A model generated the notes under the pieces. It did no database searches. It saw only the letters and a program-made list of their open reading frames with translations, and was not told the DNA's origin. A stretch of DNA of 64,000 nt from Actinokineospora iranica. GTDB lineage: Bacteria > Actinomycetota > Actinomycetes > Mycobacteriales > Pseudonocardiaceae. The stretch spans positions 62,001 to 126,000 of the forward strand of contig NZ_FMZZ01000003.1 in assembly GCF_900101685.1 (NCBI RefSeq), read 5' to 3'. How positions within the stretch are numbered: position 1 is the first letter of the stretch; the number at the start of each line of letters is the position of its first letter. Positions 34,719 through 43,045 of this stretch are shown here, piece after piece. Made by a program: the position numbers and the translations under genes.

Positions 34719-35164
34719 ACGACTCGGAGATGCTGGCGGTGGCCATCGGCGAAGCCCGAATAGGCCTGGCCGAAGGCGGAATCCCCATCGGCGCGGCCCT
34801 GTTCGGCCCCGACGGCGACCTATGGGGCAGCGGCCTCAACCGCCGCGTCCAAGACGACGACCCCACAATGCACGGGGAGACGGCGGCGTTCAAAGCCGCA
34901 GGTCGCAGACGGTCTTACCGAGGCACGACAATGGTGACGACCCTGTCACCGTGCTGGTACTGCAGCGGCCTGATCCGCCAGTTCGGCATCTCAGCCGTCC
35001 TGATCGGCGAATCCCAAACCTTCACCGGCGGCCACGACTGGCTAGCCGACAACGGCGTCACGATCACCATCGCCAACGACGACGAGTGCATCCGCATGAT
35101 GACCGACTTCATCACCACCCACCCCGACCTCTGGCACGAAGACATCGGCACAGACGGTCCCTGA
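34715..35164 (+). CDS. Cytosine deaminase, yeast FCY1-like nucleoside/base deaminase
   Basis: A 149-residue zinc deaminase. Ligands are H53 and C79/C82 (SPCWYC) and the proton shuttle is E55 (MHGETAAFKAAG). Similarity to yeast cytosine deaminase extends beyond the active site: IGAALFGPDG, TTLSPCxxC, and the C-terminal FITTHPDLWHEDIG, matching the yeast end that closes the pocket. Cytosine, or a related base such as creatinine or 5-methylcytosine analogues, is the likely substrate. It is coupled to the HxlR gene by ATGA overlap, an unusual partner for pyrimidine salvage. Confidence 0.85.
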   Translation: MNDSEMLAVAIGEARIGLAEGGIPIGAALFGPDGDLWGSGLNRRVQDDDPTMHGETAAFKAAGRRRSYRGTTMVTTLSPCWYCSGLIRQFGISAVLIGESQTFTGGHDWLADNGVTITIANDDECIRMMTDFITTHPDLWHEDIGTDGP

Positions 35165-35427
35165 CCCCTTCCCACGGTTCGTGGGCGAGTTATCCACAGC
35201 CGCGCCGCTCCCTCTTCCTCGCGCTGACCTGCGCCGATAGGATGGATCAGGGACGGTCCCCCCAGGGCGGGCGGGCTTTGCGGTGGGCCTGTTCGGGCAG
35301 TCATAGCGCTCTGATTGGGCGGGCAGGGATGGGTGCTCCGCTGTCCGCCCTTCTCGCCAGCAGAGGACAACCGGTGCCGATCGCTGACTTGTGCGCCTCG
35401 GTGGTGCGACAGCCCGAGTCCAAACTT
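35165..35427. other. Noncoding stretch between deaminase gene and CRISPR array
   Basis: No frame here looks like a protein. No complete CRISPR repeat is present, but just past its right end GGGAAGAC (35437-35444) matches the last eight bases of the repeat, about one period from the first clear repeat, so the array may once have extended here. Confidence 0.5.
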
Positions 35428-35480
35428 TCGCGGGCAGGGAAGACCTGACCGTGCAGCGCGCGGTGGCCGCTGCCTCCAGC

Positions 35481-35812
35481 GGAACAGCCCCGCGTGCGCG
35501 GGGAAGACCCAATCGCTCAATCTTTCGACCACAAGCGGAGTGGAACAGCCCCGGTGCGCGGGGAAGACGACCGGACACCCGAAGGTCACCGCCAGAACTG
35601 AGGAACAGCCCCGCGTGCGCGGGGAAGACCCACGGAAGCGGGCTCCAACCTGCAAGACACAGGGAACAGCCCCGCGTGCGCGGGGAAGACGTGTAGAGGC
35701 AGGAATACGGCCGAGTCGACCCGGGAACAGCCCCGCGTGCGCGGGGAAGACGCATGATCGCTGACCCGTCAGCTACCGTGGATCGGAACAGCCCCGCGTG
35801 CGCGGGGAAGAC
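35481..35812 (-). CRISPR. Short type I-E-like CRISPR array, six repeats and five spacers, no cas genes in the window
   Basis: Six repeats of 28 bases occupy 35481-35508, 35542-35568, 35602-35629, 35663-35690, 35724-35751 and 35785-35812. On the plus strand they begin GGAACAG and end GGGGAAGAC, with palindromic core CCCCGCGTGCGCGGGG. Read on the minus strand they begin GTCTTCCCCGCG, like actinobacterial type I-E repeats. The second copy lacks one base. All five spacers are 33 bases (35509-35541, 35569-35601, 35630-35662, 35691-35723, 35752-35784). The defective copies lie at the left, so the right end is leader-proximal and transcription runs leftward. A degraded repeat end may remain at 35437-35444. 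Cas proteins, if any, must be elsewhere. Confidence 0.95.
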
Positions 35813-35903
35813 ACTTGACGACCTGCGGGTTACCAATCGAAACAGTGTTTTTCATTCACTTCGGTTGAGCTTAGGGCTTGTGAACCCGATCGGTCGACAC
35901 CCC
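35813..35903 (-). promoter_or_regulatory. CRISPR leader (AT-rich), with a distal sequence that recurs at 43756
   Basis: The 60 bases right of the last intact repeat are AT-rich for this genome (AACAGTGTTTTTCATTCACTT) and sit where a type I-E leader belongs. Bases 35873-35903 (AGGGCTTGTG, then CCGATCGGTCGA) recur with few changes at 43756-43785 beside a lone repeat-like palindrome. Confidence 0.7.
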
Positions 35904-35990
35904 GGCGTCCCACCCACCCGGCTCCACCTGCCGGGCACACTCCCTCGCCTGCCAGGCCGAACCTATGCCCGCCAGCAAACCCACGGCAGC

Positions 35991-37094
35991 TCAGGGCCGA
36001 GCAGGCGCCCCGCCAGGATTCGTCAGCCGCTGGGCACCAGGTGCCCGCTCCGGCTCGATCTCGGCAGGCTCCCAGTGCTCCCGAGGCGGCCCGGACATCG
36101 GAGTGATCGTCCGCGTCGGCGACTCGTCAGCCACCGCTCCGTCGATCGTCTTCACCGTCCGCTCTTCCGGCAGTGGCTCCAGCACCGGCGCGGCGTCGGC
36201 AAGCTGCACATGCGCGTCCGCGATCAGGTCCCGCGCGGCGTGCAACTGGTCGGCCACCCGGGCCCGAAGCTGGCGCAGCGCCGCGACCCGCTGTGCGGCG
36301 TGCGTGATCCGCCGGTTCGCTTCCTCGGTCGCCTCCCGCACCCGCCGGTGGGCCTCGGTCGTGGCCTCCTGCAACCGGGCGGTCGACTCGGTGATCGCCT
36401 CGTGCCGCCTGCGGTTGGCTTCTTCGGTCGCTTCCCGGACCCGGCGTTCGGCTTCGGCTTTGCTGGTGGCTTCCTGCTCGGCCAGGGCGCGCATGGACTC
36501 GGTGCGCCGGGAGGCCATGGCGATCTCGAAGTCCTCTTCGACCGTGGTCCTGTGGCGCTCGGCCTCCGCGGACAGGCGCGCCGCTTCTGCCTTGGCGGTG
36601 GACACGGTGCGTTCGGCTTCGGCGCGGGCGCCCTCGATGACGCCCCGGTGCTCGGCCTCCATGGCCGCGCGGCGGGCGTCGAGGTCGGCGACGAGTCGGT
36701 CGTAGCGCTTCTGCAGGGCGGCGGCGTCCGCCTCGGCCCTGGCGCGGATGTGGCCCGCTTCGGCCTCGGCGCGGGCCTTGGTCTCGTTGGCCTCGTCGGT
36801 GGCCAGGCGCAGCATCCGCTGGAGGCGTTCGCTGAGGCCTTCCAGGGTTGTCGGCGGCAGCGACAGCCGGTCGATCTGCCCGCGCAGGTCGGTGATCTCG
36901 CCGCGGCTCTTCTCCAGCTGCTTGGCGAGGTCCGCCGCCTGTGTCACCGCCGCGTTGCGGTCGGCGTGCAGCAGTTGCAGTTCGGCGTCGAGCCGTTCAA
37001 GGTGCTCTTCCACCTGAGCGCGGTCGTAGCCGCGCTTGGTGATGTCGAAACCGGCACCCAACGGCACGAGATCGCGCTGTTCGCCCAAGCCCAT
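35991..37094 (-). CDS. DivIVA-domain coiled-coil protein
   Basis: A 367-residue protein. The N-terminus has a DivIVA-like lipid-binding segment (FDITKRGYDRAQVEEHLERLD). From about 45 to 300 it is almost continuous Ala/Glu/Arg coiled coil, including an imperfect repeat (AERRVREATEEANRR, then AHRRVREATEEANRR). The tail is Pro-rich and disordered. It resembles actinobacterial polar-growth scaffold proteins (Scy/FilP and related), sometimes misnamed cellulose-binding protein. A role in apical growth or the cytoskeleton is inferred. ATG 37094; a terminator separates it from ccr upstream. Confidence 0.82.
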   Translation of the reverse strand: MGLGEQRDLVPLGAGFDITKRGYDRAQVEEHLERLDAELQLLHADRNAAVTQAADLAKQLEKSRGEITDLRGQIDRLSLPPTTLEGLSERLQRMLRLATDEANETKARAEAEAGHIRARAEADAAALQKRYDRLVADLDARRAAMEAEHRGVIEGARAEAERTVSTAKAEAARLSAEAERHRTTVEEDFEIAMASRRTESMRALAEQEATSKAEAERRVREATEEANRRRHEAITESTARLQEATTEAHRRVREATEEANRRITHAAQRVAALRQLRARVADQLHAARDLIADAHVQLADAAPVLEPLPEERTVKTIDGAVADESPTRTITPMSGPPREHWEPAEIEPERAPGAQRLTNPGGAPARP

Positions 37095-37156
37095 GCGCTC
37101 ACGCTACCTGTACGGGTCTATTCGCTCATGACAAGAGCGGATTCTTGCTGGTGAAA

Positions 37157-37196
37157 CTCCCCGGTGGCGGTACCGCGCGGCCCCGCCACCGGGGAG
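37157..37196 (-). terminator. Strong hairpin terminator after ccr
   Basis: CTCCCCGGTGGCGG (37157-37170) and CCGCCACCGGGGAG (37183-37196) form a 14-bp perfect stem with a 12-base loop, five bases past the ccr stop. Confidence 0.85.
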
Positions 37197-37200
37197 GGTC

Positions 37201-38532
37201 TCAGACGCCGCGGAAGCGGTTGATCGCGTCGATGTGCTTCGCGCGCAGCTCGTGGTCGCGCACGCCGAGGCCTTCCTCCGGCGCGAGGCACAGCACGCCG
37301 ACCTTGCCCTGGTGGGCGTTGCGGTGGACGTCCAGCGCGGCCTGGCCGGTGTCCTCCAGCGCGTAGGTCTTCGACAGGGTCGGGTGGATGAGGCCCTTGG
37401 CGATGAGCCGGTTGGCCTCCCACGACTCGCGGTAGTTCGCGAAGTGCGAGCCGACGATCCGCTTGAGGTTCATCCACAGGTACCGGTTGTCGTACTGGTG
37501 CATGTAGCCCGAGGTGGACGCGCAGGTCACGATGGTGCCGCCCTTGCGGGTGACGTAGACCGACGCGCCGAAGGTCTCCCGGCCCGGGTGCTCGAACACG
37601 ATGTCCGGGTCCTCGCCGCCGGTCAGCTCGCGGATCTTCTTGCCGAAGCGCTGCCACTCACGCGGGTCCTGGGTGTTCTCGTCTTTCCAGAACTTGTAGC
37701 CCTCCGCGCTGCGGTCGATGATCAGCTCGGCGCCCATCTTGCGGCAGATCTCGGCCTTCTCCTGGTTGGAGACGATGCACACCGGGATCGCGCCGCCGTT
37801 GAGGGCGAACTGGGTGGCGTACGAGCCGAGGCCGCCGGAGGCGCCCCAGATCAGCACGACGTCGCCCTGCTTCATGCCCGCGCCGTTCTGCGAGACGAGC
37901 TGGCGGTAGGCGGTGGAGTTGACCAGGCCGGGGGAGGCGGCTTCCTCCCAGGTCAGGTGGGCGGGCTTGGGCATGAGCTGGTTGGACTTCACCAGCGCGA
38001 CCTCGGCCAGGCCGCCGAAGTTGGTCTCGAAGCCCCAGATGCGCTGCTCGGTGTCGAGCATCGTGTCGTTGTGGCCGTCGGGGCCTTCCAGCTCGACGTT
38101 GAGGCAGTGCGCGACGACCTCGTCGCCGGGCTTCCAGTTGTGCACACCGGGGCCGGTGCGCAGCACGACGCCCGCGAGGTCGGAGCCGACCACGTGGTAG
38201 GGCAGGTCGTGGCGCTTGGACAGCGGCGACATGCGCCCGTAGCGCTCCAGGAACTTGAACGTCGAGACGGGCTCGAAGATCGAGGTCCACACCGTGTTGT
38301 AGTTGATGGCGCTGGCCATCACGGCGACCAGGGCCTCGCCCGGGCCCAGTTCGGGGGTGGCGACCTCGTCCAGGTGCAGCGACTTGCGCGGATCCTTGTC
38401 GCGCGAGGCGAGTCCCTCGAACATCCCGACCTCGTCGGCGTGCACGGTCATCCCGCGGTAGTGCTCGGGGACCGGCAGCGAGCCGATCGCATCCAGCTCG
38501 TCAGCCTGGATGGCGTCGAGGATCTTCTGCAC
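37201..38532 (-). CDS. ccr: Crotonyl-CoA carboxylase/reductase
   Basis: A 443-residue MDR-superfamily enzyme that reductively carboxylates crotonyl-CoA to ethylmalonyl-CoA with NADPH and CO2. CO2-site residues known from the family are all present: Asn79 (INYNTVW), Phe168-Glu169 (WGFETNFGG) and His363 (GSHFANYRE). They sit two positions lower than the reference numbering N81/F170/E171/H365. NADPH binding is in WGASGGLGSYA. GTG 38532 has AGGAGG upstream; the open frame beyond is not used. The product feeds the ethylmalonyl-CoA pathway or supplies polyketide extender units. The epimerase and MeaB genes are about 6-8 kb away. Confidence 0.95.
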   Translation of the reverse strand: MQKILDAIQADELDAIGSLPVPEHYRGMTVHADEVGMFEGLASRDKDPRKSLHLDEVATPELGPGEALVAVMASAINYNTVWTSIFEPVSTFKFLERYGRMSPLSKRHDLPYHVVGSDLAGVVLRTGPGVHNWKPGDEVVAHCLNVELEGPDGHNDTMLDTEQRIWGFETNFGGLAEVALVKSNQLMPKPAHLTWEEAASPGLVNSTAYRQLVSQNGAGMKQGDVVLIWGASGGLGSYATQFALNGGAIPVCIVSNQEKAEICRKMGAELIIDRSAEGYKFWKDENTQDPREWQRFGKKIRELTGGEDPDIVFEHPGRETFGASVYVTRKGGTIVTCASTSGYMHQYDNRYLWMNLKRIVGSHFANYRESWEANRLIAKGLIHPTLSKTYALEDTGQAALDVHRNAHQGKVGVLCLAPEEGLGVRDHELRAKHIDAINRFRGV

Positions 38533-38753
38533 GGCGGACCTCCTGGGAAAAATTCGGTTCGTCGCCCGGGCAACTATGCCCAGGTGGAGCGAGGTTACTT
38601 TCGGGTAGCTATTGAGCACCAGCGATGTGACTGATGGCACCTGGGGCCGGGGTCTCGAACGAGTGAGTCAAGGATGCTCTCCTGGGTGTTGACCAGCGGC
38701 AACGGACGGCGGACCATCGGTCTGGGATCTCTCGTCATGTGGAGGTGGTCTCT

Positions 38754-39125
38754 TTGCGTGAAATCGATTCGGTCCGCCCCTGGACGCGTCCACACGACTG
38801 GGCCGAGGTCGTCCTCGGCGTGGTGGCGTTGGCCTCGCCGCTGTGGACCGACACGAACAACGCCGCGATGTGGACGATGATCGTCCTCGGCGCCCTGGTC
38901 GCGCTCGACGGTCTGCTCTCCCTCGCCCGGCCCGACATGGTCGCGGGCGAGGCCGTCCAGATCGTTCTCGGCGGCCTGATGTTCCTGGCCCCGTGGGTCA
39001 TGGGCTACACCGAGCTGTCCGCGATCAGCTGGATGTCGTGGATCATCGGCGCCCTCACGGTCATCGCGGGCGCCGCGGCGCTGCCGGTGGCGCAGGCCGC
39101 GCACCGGATGGCGGGCTCGCACTGA
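38754..39125 (+). CDS. SPW-repeat membrane protein
   Basis: A 123-residue membrane protein with four hydrophobic helices and the SPW repeat: LASPLWTDTNN after helix one and FLAPWVMGY after helix three, each followed by a W-rich turn. Function unknown, probably a small membrane-stress protein. I prefer TTG 38754, because GGAGG at 38741-38745 is eight bases upstream; GTG 38739 would start before that site. Confidence 0.85.
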   Translation: MREIDSVRPWTRPHDWAEVVLGVVALASPLWTDTNNAAMWTMIVLGALVALDGLLSLARPDMVAGEAVQIVLGGLMFLAPWVMGYTELSAISWMSWIIGALTVIAGAAALPVAQAAHRMAGSH

Positions 39126-39138
39126 GTTCAGGGCGGCA

Positions 39139-39738
39139 TCAGCCGGATAGCCCGCGCCCCCGCCCGGGGACGCGGGCCACCCGGTCCACCAGCAGGTCGA
39201 CGAGCCGGTCGACAGTCTCGCGCGGGAAGAACTCCGGCAGCGTGAGGTGCTCGACGATCAGGCCGGTCATCGCGGCGTAGAGGAGTTCGACCGCGGCGCG
39301 GTCGCCGGGCAGGCCCGCGTCGAGGTGGAAGGCGATGTTCTCGCGCAGGGCAGCGCTCATCGTCGCGGTGAAGCTCGCCCCCAGTTCCGGTTTGCGGGTC
39401 GACTCCAGCCGCAGTTCCAGCAGGGCCAGGTGCCCGGCGCGGTCCGCGGTGGCCCGGTCCACGATCTCGCGCAGGAACCGCGCCACCAGCGCCTGGTCGC
39501 GGGGCGCGGCCAGGGCCCGCTCGACAGCGTCCGGATCGGGCGCGAGCCGGGTGAACACGCGCGTGCCCGCCGCCGCCAGCAGCGCGTCGCGGTTGGCGAA
39601 GTAGTTGGACGCGGTGCCCGCGGGCACTCCGGCGCGCGCGTCGACCGCCCGGAAAGTCAGGCCCCGCGCCCCTTCGGCGGCCAGCACATCGATGGCCGCG
39701 TCCGCCAGCGCCGTGCGCCGCTCGTCGTTCCGTCGCAT
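39139..39738 (-). CDS. TetR family regulator
   Basis: A 199-residue TetR protein. The HTH (residues about 8-58) reads AAIDVLAAEGARGLTFRAVDARAGVPAGTASNYFANRDALLAA, and the rest is the helical ligand domain of the TetR_C_6-like group. ATG 39738. It is divergent from a VOC protein gene, with an inverted repeat ACTACG...CGTAGT between them, and probably controls it and itself. Confidence 0.9.
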   Translation of the reverse strand: MRRNDERRTALADAAIDVLAAEGARGLTFRAVDARAGVPAGTASNYFANRDALLAAAGTRVFTRLAPDPDAVERALAAPRDQALVARFLREIVDRATADRAGHLALLELRLESTRKPELGASFTATMSAALRENIAFHLDAGLPGDRAAVELLYAAMTGLIVEHLTLPEFFPRETVDRLVDLLVDRVARVPGRGRGLSG

Positions 39739-39762
39739 TTCCCGGTTGACACCTCCCTGACC

Positions 39763-39790
39763 ACTACGCTTAAAGTACTATAACCGTAGT
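39763..39790. promoter_or_regulatory. Inverted-repeat operator between tetR and VOC genes
   Basis: ACTACG (39763-39768) and CGTAGT (39785-39790) form a dyad with a 16-base AT-rich centre that itself includes AAAGTACTATA. It lies 15 bases before the VOC gene start and likely overlaps both promoters. Confidence 0.6.
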
Positions 39791-39804
39791 TGTTTGGAGG
39801 GTGT

Positions 39805-40215
39805 ATGCGATTCACCAGGTTCGCCACCGCGTTCATGGTCGAGGACACCGCGGCGTGCCGGGACTTCTTTGTCGACCACCTCGGCTGCAAGGTCACTGTC
39901 GACCTGGGCTGGTTTGTCGACCTGGCCCATGACTCCGACCCGTCGTTCATGGTCGACTTCGTCCAGCGCGGCCACGAGTCGATGCCCGTCGGGGTGCGGG
40001 AAGACGGGGTGAACGGGACCGTGCTGGCGTTCATCGTGGACGACGCCCAGGCCGTCGAGGACCGGTTGCGCGCGGCGGGCGTGGAGTTCGTGGCGGGCTG
40101 CCGCGACGAGCCGTGGGGGCAGCGGCACTGCTTCGCGGCCTCCCCAGGGCCGGTCGTGGAGTTCATCGAGATGATCGAGCCCGATCCGGAGTGGATGGCC
40201 GCGCACGGGTTGTGA
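39805..40215 (+). CDS. VOC (glyoxalase/bleomycin-resistance) family protein
   Basis: A 136-residue single-chain vicinal-oxygen-chelate protein with the beta-alpha-beta-beta-beta module twice: FATAFMVEDTAACRDFFVDHLG, then TVLAFIVDDAQAVEDRLRAAGVEF. The C-terminal strand GPVVEFIEMIEP carries the usual glutamate. The substrate is not deducible; ligand sequestration or isomerisation is possible. ATG 39805 has GGAGGG upstream. It pairs with the divergent TetR. Confidence 0.88.
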   Translation: MRFTRFATAFMVEDTAACRDFFVDHLGCKVTVDLGWFVDLAHDSDPSFMVDFVQRGHESMPVGVREDGVNGTVLAFIVDDAQAVEDRLRAAGVEFVAGCRDEPWGQRHCFAASPGPVVEFIEMIEPDPEWMAAHGL

Positions 40216-40350
40216 ACCCCGTTCGATGACCGATGACCACTGTCGGGTGAACATCGCACATGTCGTACGGTCGGTTCGGTGGAACCCCACCGACTTGTCG
40301 TCGCGCGCCGGACCGGCCGCCGCGCCCGGCCGTAAAGGACACGACCGACC

Positions 40351-41811
40351 GTGAGCACCGCAGCCGAGGCCGAGCAGACCACCGGTTTCTTCGGGCACCC
40401 CCGAGGGCTGGCGAACCTGTTCGGCGTCGAGATGTGGGAGCGCTTCTCCTTCTACGGGATGCAGGCGATCCTGCTCTACTACCTGTACTTCACCGTGGAA
40501 GAGGGCGGTCTTGGCATAGACCAGGGCGCCGCGGCGGGCATCGTGGGCGCTTACGGCGGCTCGGTCTATCTGGCCACGATCGCGGGTTCCTGGGTTGCCG
40601 ACCGCCTCTTCGGGCCTGAACGCACCCTGCTCTATAGCGGTGTCCTGATCCTCATAGGACATCTCGCGCTGGCCGTGCTTCCCGGGACTACCGGTGTCGC
40701 GGTAGGGCTGATCTGCGTGGCGGTGGGCTCCGGCGGCCTCAAAGCCACGGCCACCGCTTTGGTCGGCGCCCTCTACGACCGCGACGACGAGCGGCGCGAC
40801 GCCGGGTTCTCCCTCTTCTACATGGGCGTCAACCTGGGCGCTCTTGTCGGCCCGCTGCTGACCGGCCTGCTGCAGACCCGGGTCGGCTTCCACTGGGGCT
40901 TCGGCCTGGCGGCCGTCGGCATGGCGATCGGCATCACGCAGTACGTCCTCGGCAGGCGCAACCTGCCCGAGTCCGGTCGAACCGTGCCGAACCCGCTCGA
41001 CTCGCGAGGCCGGGTGCGGGCGGCGGTCGTGTCCGCGGCGGGGGCGGCCGTCGTGCTGGTCCTGGTGCTGACCGGCGCTGTCGGCGCGGACAACCTCGCC
41101 ACGGTCGTGCTGTGGGTGATCGTGGTCGCGGCGGTCGGGCTGTTCGCCGTCCTGCTCGGCAGCCGCCAGGTCGACGGTGTCGAGCGGCGGCGGGTGGTCG
41201 CGTTCATCCCGATGTTCCTGGTCAGCTTCGGGTTCTGGGCGCTGTTCCAGCAGCAGTTCACCGTGCTGGCCATCTACGCGGAGCAGCGGGTCGACCTCGA
41301 CCTGTTCGGCTTCGCCGTCCCGCCGTCGTGGTTCACCTCGGTGGAGCCGCTGTTCGTGGTGCTGCTCGCGCCCGTGTTCGCCGCGCTGTGGGTGCGGCTC
41401 GGCGCGCGGCAGCCGTCGACGCCGGTCAAGTTCGCCCTCGGGATCGCCGGGATGGGCGTGGCGTTCCTGGTGATGGCGCTGCTCGGCTTCATCCGGGGCG
41501 AGCACGTGGTCGCCCCGCCGCTGCTCGTGCTGGTCCTGGTGATCTTCGTGCTGGGCGAGATGTGCCTGTCGCCGGTGGGGCTGTCGGTGTCGACCAAGCT
41601 CGCCCCGAGGGCGTACGGGGCGCAGATGGTCGCCCTGTTCTACCTGTCGGTTGCCCTGGGGTCGTCGGTCGCGGGCACGCTCGCCGAGTACTACTCCGCC
41701 GACACCGAGCCCGCGTACTTCGGGACGCTGGGCGCTGTCGCGATCGGGTTGGGCGCGGCCATGGCGGTGCTGGCGCCGAGGGTGCGGAACCTGATGGGTG
41801 GCGTCCGCTGA
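40351..41811 (+). CDS. POT/PTR family proton-dependent oligopeptide transporter
   Basis: A 486-residue MFS-type transporter with about 14 helices. The POT signature is at the start: GVEMWERFSFYGMQAIL (ExxERFxYYG). The second signature is FSLFYMGVNLGALVGPLL (PTR2-like, FYxxINxG). These mark proton-coupled di/tripeptide uptake. It starts with GTG 40351 after the VOC gene, separated by 135 bases that could hold its promoter. Confidence 0.92.
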   Translation: MSTAAEAEQTTGFFGHPRGLANLFGVEMWERFSFYGMQAILLYYLYFTVEEGGLGIDQGAAAGIVGAYGGSVYLATIAGSWVADRLFGPERTLLYSGVLILIGHLALAVLPGTTGVAVGLICVAVGSGGLKATATALVGALYDRDDERRDAGFSLFYMGVNLGALVGPLLTGLLQTRVGFHWGFGLAAVGMAIGITQYVLGRRNLPESGRTVPNPLDSRGRVRAAVVSAAGAAVVLVLVLTGAVGADNLATVVLWVIVVAAVGLFAVLLGSRQVDGVERRRVVAFIPMFLVSFGFWALFQQQFTVLAIYAEQRVDLDLFGFAVPPSWFTSVEPLFVVLLAPVFAALWVRLGARQPSTPVKFALGIAGMGVAFLVMALLGFIRGEHVVAPPLLVLVLVIFVLGEMCLSPVGLSVSTKLAPRAYGAQMVALFYLSVALGSSVAGTLAEYYSADTEPAYFGTLGAVAIGLGAAMAVLAPRVRNLMGGVR

Positions 41812-41842
41812 CCGCGCCGGGCGCGCTCGCTATGGTGCGCCC

Positions 41843-42976
41843 GTGGGCCGTATCAGACAGATCACAGCCGTCCTGGGCCGACTCGGCGAAGGCGGTGTCC
41901 CGGACGCGCGCGATCACCTGGCGGCCTTGGTCGAGTCCCAGGCCGCCGAGCTGGACCGGCTGCGCGGCAGGCTTACCGAGGTCGAGGAAGAACGCGACGC
42001 CCAACGCCGCCTGATCGCCGACCTCACCGCCCGGGTCGACGCGCTGGAGCCCGCCCGCGAGCACATGACCCGCTGGCTGGAAGACCACAACCGGGGCCTG
42101 AGCGACCTGGTGTCCGCCCAACACGGCCTGGAAGAGGGTCTAGCGGCCGTGCGCACCGCTGCCGAGCACGCGGAAAACTGGCTTACCGGCCACTCGACAG
42201 CGTTGGACGGCCTGCACGTGCGCACCGATGAGCTGGAACGCGCCGAGGCCGTCCGGGTCTTCACCGAGTGGCTGGACCAAGCCGAACTGGCCGCCGCTCC
42301 CCGGATCTCGGTAGTGCTGCCCACCCACAACCGCGCCGCGCTGCTCCCCAAGGCCGTCGAGTCCGTGCGCGCCCAGCGCTACCCGAACTGGGAACTGGTC
42401 ATCGTCGACGACGCCAGCACCGACGACACCCCCGAAGTCATCGCCGCCCTGACCGACCCGCGCATCCGGTCCGTGCGCACCGAACACGGCCGCGCCTGCG
42501 CCGCCCGCAACACGGGCCTGGCCGAGGCGACCGGCGAGATCATCGCTTACCTCGATGACGACAACACCATGCATCCCCTGTGGCTCAAGGCGGTCGCCTG
42601 GGCCTTCGCGAAGAACCCCGAGGTGAACACGGCCTACGGCGGTTTCGTCATCGACGCCACAGACCGCGCCGACCGGGTGGGCCTGCCCCTGCTGGTGCTC
42701 ACCCCGTACAGCCGCGAACGCCTGCTGGAGGAAAACCTGGCCGACATGGGCGCACTGGCCCACCGGGCGGACCACCCAGCCGCCCACTTCGACGAGTCCC
42801 TACGCCAGATGGGCGACTGGGACCTGCTGCTGTCCCTCACCGCCGACCGAGACCCCCTGGTGATCCCGGCGGTCGCCTGCTACTACTCGACCGGCGCGTC
42901 GAACCGCCTGTCCCAGGGCCCGCACTACCAGGTCGACTCAGCGGCGATTCGCGCCAAGCACACCCCTTCGCCCTAG
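41843..42976 (+). CDS. Family 2 glycosyltransferase with N-terminal coiled coil
   Basis: The 377-residue protein starts with about 110 residues of helical coiled coil (QAAELDRLRGRLTEVEEERD...). A GT-A domain follows from residue 155: SVVLPTHNRAALLPKAVESV, VIVDDASTDDT, the DxD region AYLDDDN, and the acceptor acidic motif MGDWDLLL. It has no membrane helices, so it acts in the cytoplasm, possibly recruited by the coiled coil. The acceptor is unknown. GTG 41843 is chosen; upstream frame lacks a ribosome site. It follows the transporter by 31 bases. Confidence 0.88.
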   Translation: MGRIRQITAVLGRLGEGGVPDARDHLAALVESQAAELDRLRGRLTEVEEERDAQRRLIADLTARVDALEPAREHMTRWLEDHNRGLSDLVSAQHGLEEGLAAVRTAAEHAENWLTGHSTALDGLHVRTDELERAEAVRVFTEWLDQAELAAAPRISVVLPTHNRAALLPKAVESVRAQRYPNWELVIVDDASTDDTPEVIAALTDPRIRSVRTEHGRACAARNTGLAEATGEIIAYLDDDNTMHPLWLKAVAWAFAKNPEVNTAYGGFVIDATDRADRVGLPLLVLTPYSRERLLEENLADMGALAHRADHPAAHFDESLRQMGDWDLLLSLTADRDPLVIPAVACYYSTGASNRLSQGPHYQVDSAAIRAKHTPSP

Positions 42977-43045
42977 CGCCGAGCCCGCCAGCGTCCTCAG
43001 TGAAGTCGCGTTCGGGGCGCCTGCCCCAGCCGTACCCTTCCGGCC

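Noticed and set aside
35191-35199. TTATCCACA, identical to a DnaA box
   Set aside because: A single copy without neighbours, AT-rich region or dnaA/dnaN genes does not make an origin.
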